DNA from: Metallyticus violacea
Lineage: Eukaryota; Arthropoda; Insecta; Mantodea; Metallyticidae
Length of the DNA: 64,000 nt
Assembly (NCBI GenBank): GCA_030762175.1
Contig: CM060846.1
Location: 240,571,012 to 240,635,011, forward strand
Direction: 5' to 3'
A model generated the notes under the pieces. The model saw only the letters and a program-made list of their open reading frames with translations, searched no databases and had not been told where the DNA came from. Shown here piece after piece: positions 56,576 through 64,000 of this stretch. A program made the translations under genes and the position numbers. Numbering within the stretch: position 1 is the stretch's first letter; each line of letters opens with the position of its first letter.

Positions 56576-57232
56576 AAAAGAGTGTCCACATTATCTACCA
56601 GTGAGTGTAAACATGGATTTTCTCAAATGACTCTGATAATCAAATCTACAAGAGTTTCATTACACCTCTCTACAGTCACCAATTTGATGTTCAAGATGGT
56701 TGGACCTCCAAATGGAGGTATTGAAACCAATGGTTCATTTAAATTCCTGGAAGACCTCTGGCTGTTGATACCAAGAATTAGGAGAGAAGGTGTATTTACT
56801 ACAGTACTAACCAACTGATACCAATTTGGAAGTTGCTGGGATGTTAGCCAATTTTCTAAATATTATGCTTAGGAATATTATTAACATTAATTTATTGTTA
56901 TTACTATTCTCTTAGGGGGGAAACTTGAAATTTACGATTAGCCATCTAAGTTGAATCTGAGAGATGAGAGTAACCCTAAACTTTTATTTACAAAGACCAC
57001 TGCATATCTCCATATTTGTAAACCTTTAAGCAGTAGGTACTGTTTTACCTACATCATTCAAATAATGTAATATGCAACCTCTTGAATTAACATATAAATT
57101 AGGTAATTCTGATTTATGTACAGGCAATATATCTAAACTAAGGTTTATCATTATAAATAGTTATTCATAGACAATTTGAAAGTGATTATTATATATGATA
57201 GTTCTTTTTATTTTTTTATTTTTTTTTTTTTT

Positions 57233-57504
57233 GAGTAGTGTTTAACGCCCGTTTTCACTACTGAGGCACCACAGGCGGTGGACACTGATGATACATAAGA
57301 TGAAATGATAAATTGGGAAAGGATTTTTTTTTTTTAAGGAAGGAAGCGTTCCAGGCCAAGTTTAGGTACCTCCCCGGCATTTGCCAGTTATGAAGACTGA
57401 GGAAAACCTGGAAAAAACCCCAGTCAGGGAGGACGGTCCTGGCGGGATTCGAACCGCAGACCGCTCACGAGTCCGTGCCTTAACGACCTCGGCCACCGTG
57501 GCGG
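57233..57504 (-). mobile_element. SINE-A, full length, with target-site duplication
   Basis: Minus-strand copy, sense B box cggttcgaatcccgcc, 3' end gggcgttaaacactactc followed by an A-rich tail. Flanked by tctttttattt at 57203-57213 and 57505-57515. Confidence 0.93.
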
Positions 57505-57519
57505 TCTTTTTATTTATAA

Positions 57520-58390
57520 GTGTTTATATCACTGTATTTTTTAAATGGCGAACACATGAAAATTTATGTTTATATGAAAAACAATATATTTTTGCTAGCA
57601 TTTTCTTCCTCTTCCTGTATGTTTTTATTTCTTCATAATATGTACATAAAACATTATGTACGTATTTTTATTTTTTTTACAATGACTTTTACATTATTAC
57701 ATATTGTTCTTACATCACAGTTAGGTACATTAATGGTATTTTAAAATTTTCTATTGAAATATGGTTTTAATTTCTTAATTACAAAATGGGAACTTACCTC
57801 CACATTACTTGCATTAAGGTCTCAGAGCTTAGATTTGTTATTATTTTAAACAGCTGCAATGTTTATGGATTAGTTTACTCTTATGCAACATGAGATCAAT
57901 ATTATCATCACAGTTCTTAGAAAACTTCTCATAATACTTTATTCACTAAGCTGATATACCTTATTTGCTCCTATAGAGCTGTCCCTTAAACCATGCATTA
58001 AGCTTCTTGTTTTATCTTGCATATTCAATAAAAAACACTTTTCTATCTGCTGAAATAAATTTGTATAAGATAATGAATCACTATTGTGTTCTTCAATTTA
58101 GTAAAACTTCTACAGTAAGTACAACAAATTTGGACACTTGGGGACGGGGGGGGGGGGACTTTTGCACATATACACAAAAATAAGGGACTTAATAGTAGCG
58201 TAGTAACAGTAACTATAAGTGTAACCAAAGTAGCTACAGAAGCATAATTAAGACGTATCTAACAAAAGATAAATATATGCATTTCATAATTTTCAGTCGC
58301 CACGGTTTGGCCATATCAGATAGTGAACCATTTCAATGAATGTCATTTTGATAAACTCAATGTCATTTAGCTCAGGTTCAAAACTTGTAA
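57520..58390. other. AT-rich stretch without recognised genes
   Basis: Contains a poly(G) run near 58147-58158. No coding signal. Confidence 0.4.
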
Positions 58391-58394
58391 AGCA

Positions 58395-58530
58395 ACTGCC
58401 ATGGGCAAACTTTATTCTGGACAACAATTATATTCCATGAAAACAAGAAATGTGGACCATCTGAAGCAACATATCATGGAGGAGTGTGCAAAGGTTAATG
58501 GCAATGAAGCACAAATGGATAAAATAACAT
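58395..58530 (+). pseudogene. Weak coding-like fragment, transposase C-terminus type
   Basis: The plus-strand frame reads LYSGQQLYSMKTRNVDHLKQ and then HIMEECAKVNGNEAQMDKIT before a stop. The pattern YxxKxRNxxxLKxxI resembles the C-terminal part of some DDE transposases near the window's other fragments, but the similarity is weak. It could be a retrocopy of another gene. Confidence 0.3.
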
Positions 58531-59723
58531 GATAATTTTGTGTAATGAACTTTTAATTGTCAATGAGAAACAAAACATTAAGCATATCTTTAATTTTTTT
58601 TATGCTGATTTGTCCGTTTATGCCTGTGTGTCTAGATTTTATGTGAACTCTGTAGTATGTAAGTGACAGAGAAACAAATTTTTCCTTCCATTATAATGTA
58701 AGCATATGTTTTCACTAAACATGGCTGATGTATAGTAAAGCTGTTAACTTATTTGAAATGAATTTGAAATTAAGCATATGTGATCTAGGAAAACAAAATT
58801 TAAAAAGTCAATGCAAGAAAGTTGTACAAGGATATACTTATCTGGAGGGGGAGTAGAAAAAATACAGTAAATTTTTAAACTTATATTTGAAACATAAGAG
58901 CATGATATAACACTGAAAACAATTTAATCATTTATCACATTGTGAGAAGATATAAAATAAAGCTTCCAATTGGTTAACATTTCCATTTTTATACATTTCA
59001 TCTTATTCATCACATAAAAAACTTTATGAAGACTGGTTCTTGATTTCCATTGCATTCAATCCAATAAGCAAAATAGATTACTTCCTATTAATGCTGATGA
59101 TAAGATCAACAGGTAGCAGATGATTTTAAAACCCTTTCATACTGGGAAAAGCTGCACTGCACTCTTGCATTTCTATACCTTATACTAAGCATTCCTGAAC
59201 TAAAAAAAACCTTTTAAGTCATTGATCTAAACTGTTACTCATAGGAGAATGTGTCTAGTGAACTAGGAGCTCATATGTGGTTGGGAGAGAACTTGCAGAA
59301 AATGGACACTGTGCCATGCTCTTTAGTTTCAGCATTATTAATGATTGGATCCAAATATAGCTACATATATAGAAACTTCTATCATATAAATAAAATCACA
59401 TGGTAATTTTTTATTCTTTAATACATACCTTTGCTTGGGTAAAGCTATTTTTATAAATCTCCCAACTCATTAATGTTTCTTTTTACTTTTCTAAGCTATT
59501 ATTGAAGCTGGCTCCTGACTAGAATTCCTGACTCTGTAGGGTACAATTTCATGAAAGTGTAGTTGAAAACTTGTTAGGTGACACATTAATTTCATTAAGA
59601 TTAATTTAATTTCAATGAAGTGCTTATTCAGTGCTCTATGCTGCTTTTAGGACTGAACATTTTATTTTGAGGTAAGATGTCTGGAATAGTTTGAACTCAA
59701 TTTTATTTGGCAAAAACCAACTC

Positions 59724-59874
59724 TTAATCTGCCATTTGTGCTTTAAGTTGTTCAAGCTGCAATTCTAAGGAAGCCCTTTCTTCTTGCACTTCAGCCAATT
59801 CTTGATTTAGCTCTTGGCAAATCCTTATTAGCAGAGAGTTTTGTTCCTGCAGTTGATTTAATGAGTCACTGCAC
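59724..59874 (-). CDS. Terminal coding exon of a coiled-coil protein
   Basis: Minus strand: a good acceptor (cttcatttttacag) precedes an exon that completes a phase-1 codon and encodes 49 residues before TAA. The product is a strong coiled coil: SLNQLQEQNSLLIRICQEL, NQELAEVQEERASLELQ and LEQLKAQMAD at the C-terminus, with Leu/Ile/Val at heptad a/d positions and many Glu/Gln/Lys elsewhere. I do not recognise the family. Earlier exons must lie to the right (higher coordinates) and are not visible in the window; a poly(A) signal candidate (tttatt in plus) lies near 59410. Confidence 0.7.
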
Positions 59875-59884
59875 CTGTAAAAAT

Positions 59885-61075
59885 GAAGATACAAAAATAC
59901 ACTGAACTATCATGTGAACTACTAAGTATTAAAGATTCTGACAGAGCATATATTTTTAACATGCTTTATAAAAAAGACATAATGATGAATTAAAATGCAT
60001 GAAATTTGTTGATATAGTATACATGACAGCTGTAGTTGGAATTTGTGCTGGATATTACATTGCATTATCAGGGTGACATGCAGAAGGAGATTGTCGATGG
60101 AACAGTTAGTGGCTAACTAATAAATTCCTTAAATAAAATCTTACCAAATGCCACCTTTTCCACCCCAAATTTCTTGTTTGCCCATTTGGAACAATTATGA
60201 ATAGTTTGAGTGGGAAACAAATAGTATGATCAATCAGCCAAAATGTTGCCGCAATAGACCTAATAATTCCCACAGAGTATAACAAACATATGGAAAATTT
60301 GAATATTCTCTTGTATTTTGAGATTATTGACTAGCTATATTGCTATTTGAGAGAAAAAAATGAAGTGCTGCTCAATCAATCATCAGCATTCCATCAATGA
60401 ATGTATGAAGTCAAAAGGATTTATTGTCATTTATATTTATGCTTGTGTTCTCAGAAATAAAAAAATGTATGGTATTTATTTATGCATAAAACAAGATTAT
60501 TCCTGATAATAAAATGCAACATATGAACACACTATTGTTGAGCTAAAATGACTAGATATGGTAACCTGAATTGAGAAGTTTATGTGCATTTTGTTTCAAA
60601 GTTAAAATTGCAGAAACTGCAATATTTTTAAAAAATGATTTCCTTTAAATCAAAAACCTCTTAAATTCTGCATTTATATTCTTAATATACTATTAAAGCC
60701 CTAATTATTAAAATATTACTGTGCTACTGTGTGTCACATTTATATATACCTACTAATTAACCCTAGAATGGAAAACTGGGCAGACAGTGCCTCAGTGACA
60801 TTTTTTCTGAGATACAAACATATTGGTACAACTTATTTCTGACATATCCAGTGAATTTTGTTTTAACAACATAGTAAGCATTCAATTATGACAATCTGTG
60901 CAAGAAGCTTTGTACTGTAAACTATATAACTTAGGGGCATCCACCGGCCCACATTTCCTTTTACATAATATTATCGTCAATATATGTTTGAATATTGTAG
61001 TTTATTTGTAAGATTTTTTTGTTTTTCTATGAATATATTTGATAGTTTACTGTAACTCTTTCCTTAATCGAAGGA
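59885..61075. other. Probable intron of the minus-strand coiled-coil gene
   Basis: No coding signal or SINE. It lies upstream of the terminal exon in the gene's direction. Confidence 0.4.
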
Positions 61076-61078
61076 AGC

Positions 61079-61480
61079 AGTATGGCTAGCAAAAACTATT
61101 TCATTTCTGATAAAGGTGATAATTTAATACTATAAGAATTCATGGAATCGAAGAGAAGGACAACTAGTGATTTAAAAAAATGATGATGTGCCTGAAGATG
61201 ATGATGATAAAGAAAAAGAATTTTCAACTGAAAATGGCTTTGATAAAGATGAAATAGATGAATACTGTGCAAAAAGAATGAAGACAGGGGGTATAGAAAC
61301 CTCTTCTTCCACTGGTTCTGTTTCAACATCAAGACTGCTCAATAAATGCATACTAGTTCCAAGAATATGCACATTTAAAGGAAAGAATGGTTATCAATGG
61401 TCATCTATGACTCCCTTGAAAACTGGGAGAACATTGAGATGCAATATCATGTTTATGAAACTGGGCCCTCCACGCTAAGC
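61079..61480 (+). pseudogene. PiggyBac-like transposase, N-terminal fragment
   Basis: The plus-strand frame reads ESKRRTTSDL, then a one-base insertion in an A run breaks it, then DVPEDDDDKEKEF (acidic N-terminus typical of piggyBac), ENGFDKDEIDEYCAKRMK, a Ser/Thr-rich spacer and GKNGYQWSSMTPLKTGRT followed by NIMFMKLGPPR. The pattern KNG..W....P..GRT..NI...GP is the known start of piggyBac-type transposases. A stop follows and only traces continue. The DDD catalytic region is absent. Confidence 0.75.
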
Positions 61481-61484
61481 TCAC

Positions 61485-61710
61485 AATAAAGTTTCAAATT
61501 GTTTATTGATTCAGGAATGTTGCAAAATATAGTAAATTTCAGTGGCAAAGAAGTTCTAATAGACTAAATAGGAAGCTGGCCAAAGATATAATGTTGATAC
61601 TTGTGTTAATAAGATAGGGGCATTAGTAGGCTTACTCATATACTTTGGCACTCAGAAAAACAATCACAGTTAAAAGGTTGGACTTTTTATGAACAATTAA
61701 TGTCATAAGT
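61485..61710. other. Decayed sequence between piggyBac and Penelope fragments
   Basis: The start may continue the piggyBac frame (a CLLIQECC-like trace) but soon becomes unreadable. Confidence 0.3.
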
Positions 61711-61714
61711 CTTG

Positions 61715-62028
61715 AAATTCGAAGGAAAGAACATTTTAGAAACATTCGATTCAAACAGGTGGATAAATCAGCAGTGGCAGCTCACTTTTGGACCAAAAAT
61801 CATGAAATAAAACCGGGAATAAAGCTGTTGAAACATCTTCACAGCCCTTTGGAGTTGTCCACTTGGGAAAGAATTTTCATATTGAAAAATAAACAAAGCC
61901 TAATGAATTTCGAGTTTCCCCCCATAGACGAGCTCAGCGACTTCCTACTTCAACCAACAGAGGCCACCACAGGAACAGCAGTTTGTCCAGCCATATTTTC
62001 AAATAGCAGAGGTTCAGTCAGCAACTGA
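61715..62028 (+). pseudogene. Penelope-like element: GIY-YIG C-terminal fragment
   Basis: Plus-strand frame: RRKEHFRNIRFKQVDKSAV (the Arg-x-x-x-HF helix), AHFWTKNHEIKPG, LELSTWERIFILKNKQSL and LLQPTEATTGTA. It is the second half of a Penelope GIY-YIG domain, 5'-truncated, with an open frame to the stop at 62026-62028. The sequence is closer to the 11-kb copy than to the 56-kb copy, so at least two Penelope lineages are present. Confidence 0.85.
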
Positions 62029-62057
62029 AGATGGGAGAGATTCTCCCGAAACGCGTC
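62025..62057 (+). ncRNA. Hammerhead ribozyme motif after Penelope GIY-YIG ORF
   Basis: CTGAAGA, T, a perfect 6-bp stem II (GGGAGA/TCTCCC, loop GAT), GAAA, a self-complementary stem III ACGCGT and C at the cleavage site. All core bases are intact and the cleavage triplet is GTC. It overlaps the stop codon of the GIY-YIG ORF. Flanking bases (caa before, ttact after) can form a weak stem I. The best hammerhead candidate in the window. Confidence 0.7.
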
Positions 62058-62059
62058 TT

Positions 62060-62710
62060 ACTTAAGAGTAAGTGAATGGAGTTAGTGTAAGAATGTGTAT
62101 ACATGAGTTGAAGTTAATTAATGTCATTTTATAAATACATAGCTGGTTTAATCTATCAGTTTCAATATTAATAAAATGGAATATATGCAGAAATCATTGC
62201 ATTTGTTATGGGGTACCAAGTGCCCTGTTTCTATTTATCTCTCAGAAGTTGCATATTTCCATTTAAAAGTTAAGGTAACCCATTGGTGAAAAATAGACCA
62301 AAATGACAAAATTTATAATTTTCTGCTTTTTGCACCATAATCAAATTTAAACTTTTGGCTTTGATTTCCATGTTTTTATTTACATATCTGCAGCCTTTAA
62401 ATAGTATAATGGAGGTATTTAAATGGCTGTGAGCAATGGGGTGTGGTAATTTAAATCCCTAGAATCACTTGAGGATTCTTTTTAACTTAATATCCATTAT
62501 ATTTACATTTTAATTATGTCGCTTTTTGTAGTAAATTTGCTGAAACAAGGTGGCTACAATGACTTTAATATCTGAGAGACATCTGTTAAAAAAATTATAA
62601 GATTTCTTTCTTTGGATAGAGGAAAATGTGCTTAGCAAGCTTGTGCTTGCTTTTTGCTTTATACATGTGTTCTGTGTGGTTTTACTTGAAAGAAAAGTTC
62701 AGTAGAGTTT
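62060..62710. other. Stretch without recognised genes
   Basis: The first ~80 bp are probably Penelope tail (similar to the hairpin arm at 9068-9228). The rest has no signal. Confidence 0.35.
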
Positions 62711-62723
62711 TATAACACAACCA

Positions 62724-62789
62724 ACCTACCTACCTACCTACCTACCTACCTACCTACCTACCTACCTACCTACCTACCTACCTACCTAA
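62724..62789. repeat. (CTAC)n microsatellite
   Basis: About 16 units of ctac/taccta, followed by looser ctaacc and ctgcctgc units up to the SINE-B head at 62845. Confidence 0.9.
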
Positions 62790-62844
62790 CCTAAGAAAAC
62801 TAGTACAGCTTTATAATACCTAACCTAACCTACCCTGCCTGCCT

Positions 62845-62972
62845 GCAGGTGGTCTAGTGGTAATCATACTTGCTCGTAAAGCCAAGATCATGGGTTTAAT
62901 TTCGGCCAGACTGATGGACTTTTTTTGCCATAAAAATCCAAAGTATGGCTTCTTGGTGGTAAGTGTCCAGGT
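62845..62972 (+). mobile_element. SINE-B, 3'-truncated and diverged
   Basis: Plus-strand copy with A-box-like ggtggtctagtggtaatc and B-box-like gggtttaatttcgg, then aaaatccaaagtatggctt; it ends after ~115 bp. Confidence 0.8.
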
Positions 62973-63195
62973 AGCCTTACAGAAAATGTCACAATCAAAC
63001 TTGGAGCTTATTACCTAAGAGCAATAAAAAAAATATTCCAAATGTTGAGCAAATGAAATCTGCTGTTTATGCTACCCTTTACCACTGCATGCCCACAGAT
63101 GGTCATTCAGAAGATTTTAAATGTCCTGGAGGGGAAAGTTCATAGTGCTTTTACAATCATGCTCTTGCTAAAGCTGAGGATCTTCCAACTCATTT

Positions 63196-63468
63196 TTTTT
63201 GTGAATGGTGTTTAATGCCTGTTTTTACTACTGAGGCACCACAGGCAGTGGACATGGATGATACATGAGATGAAATATTGGGAAAGGTTTTTTTTAAGGA
63301 AGAAAATGTTCTAGGTCTAAGTTTAGGTACCTCCCCAGCATTTGCCATTTATGAGGACTAAGCATAACCTGGAAAAAATCTCAGTTAGGGAGGGCAGTCC
63401 TGGCAGGATTCGAACACCAGGCTTCCCGCTCACGAGTCCGCGCCTTAACGACCTCCACCCATGGCAGT
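63196..63468 (-). mobile_element. SINE-A, full length, diverged
   Basis: Minus-strand copy, sense B box ggtgttcgaatcctgcc, A-box region ggaggtcgttaaggc, 3' end aggcattaaacacc. Confidence 0.9.
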
Positions 63469-63685
63469 GCTGCAACACACGAAGGTAGCAGAAAAACATA
63501 CATGCCACGACTTCTGCATTCTATTAGCTACAGTACTATGGTTTTCACCCCGGTACCCAAGAGGGTCAGCGAAAGGCAAACTTACGATCTTCGTTTCACA
63601 ACTGTGCCACATATCTTTATCGCTCCCACATCTCTGTTTAAGCCCCTTATTTTCGAAGCGAAGCATTTTTTTTTTTTCATTAATT

Positions 63686-63755
63686 GGTGTTTAATGCCCG
63701 TTTTTACTACTGAGGCACCACAGGCGGTGGGCACTGATGATACATGAGATGAAAT
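63686..63755 (-). mobile_element. SINE-A, 3' part only
   Basis: Only ~70 bp of the 3' part (sense: catttcatctcatgtatc to gggcattaaacacc) are present, next to a poly(T) run that would be the A-rich tail. Confidence 0.8.
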
Positions 63756-63764
63756 GTCCATTAA

Positions 63765-64000
63765 GGTTCTGAAAGTAACACTCCGCGGTTTACACCCATG
63801 TCATTGTCGACAGCCAATCGTTTTGAGACGCTGTACTCAGCTGTTTGTGAGCGCGAAATTCCTACCTCCAAGAAGGTTATGGGTCAAGTTACACTTGCTT
63901 CGAAGTAATGTCCTACCCATGCGGAAAAAGAAGGGTTTCTTTTTCACACCATCTCATACCATTTGCAATGGCTATCTTTTCGTGGAATGTATGTGAAATT
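63765..64000 (+). mobile_element. LINE-A family fragment, runs off the window
   Basis: The last 35 bases (ttgcaatggctatcttttcg and on) match the start of LINE-A ORF2 at 27317 (acaatggctatcctttcg), giving MAIFSWNV against MAILSCNV. Here the Trp of the first endonuclease block is kept. The GC-richer ~200 bp before it are probably the end of ORF1. The ATG is at 63968-63970. Confidence 0.65.

Noticed and set aside
59874..59877. Alternative frame for the coiled-coil exon (GTG CAG TGA)
   Set aside because: It stops at once; the phase-1 reading gives an uninterrupted heptad coiled coil.

Overview
The window looks like arthropod nuclear DNA: AT-rich, intron-rich and crowded with old transposable elements. 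The evidence is the mix of families: Penelope-like elements with a GIY-YIG endonuclease, mariner, piggyBac and Polinton remnants, I/R1-type and CR1/L2-type LINEs, two abundant tRNA-derived SINE families, and one Ig-domain exon of a giant-muscle-protein type. I cannot name the species. Nearly every long reading frame belongs to a mobile element, and nearly all of these are broken.

Only two pieces look like ordinary host genes. A terminal coding exon at 9701-9903 (+) encodes the last Ig domain of a titin/twitchin/obscurin-like protein; a strong donor 40 nt after its stop suggests a 3'UTR intron running to 14107. A terminal coiled-coil exon lies at 59724-59874 (-). A 49-codon reading frame at 49000-49442, split by a SINE, may be a third.

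Layout. 1-6.5 kb: SINE-A, then a decayed LINE (LINE-B, minus) carrying a Penelope-type hairpin insertion, and an RNase H fragment. 7-14 kb: SINE-B, a Cys-rich fragment, Penelope termini, the Ig exon and its UTR intron. 15.8-17.8 kb: a dead mariner and pieces of others. 18-24.7 kb: a giant inverted repeat with arms of degenerate ~105-155 bp tandem repeats (foldback-like), carrying a 1.33-kb TIR element in the left arm and two SINEs in its interior. 25.5-30.9 kb: a nearly full-length but frameshifted I/R1-type LINE (LINE-A); fragments of the same family recur at 35.3-36.0 kb and at the right edge. 41-47.4 kb: Polinton/Maverick remnants (integrase, DNA polymerase B), cut by SINEs. 49-56.5 kb: the SINE-split reading frame, a gag fragment, and a Penelope-like element cleanly interrupted by a mariner. 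57-64 kb: SINEs, the coiled-coil exon, piggyBac and Penelope fragments.

The elements do not work together as an operon-like system; the window records layered insertions. The strongest leads are the foldback-like inverted repeat (17.99-24.67 kb), a set of hammerhead-ribozyme-like motifs at Penelope-type termini, the unclassified TIR element at 18897-20226, and the 3'UTR intron of the muscle gene. All family calls come from motifs read by eye; no database search was possible.
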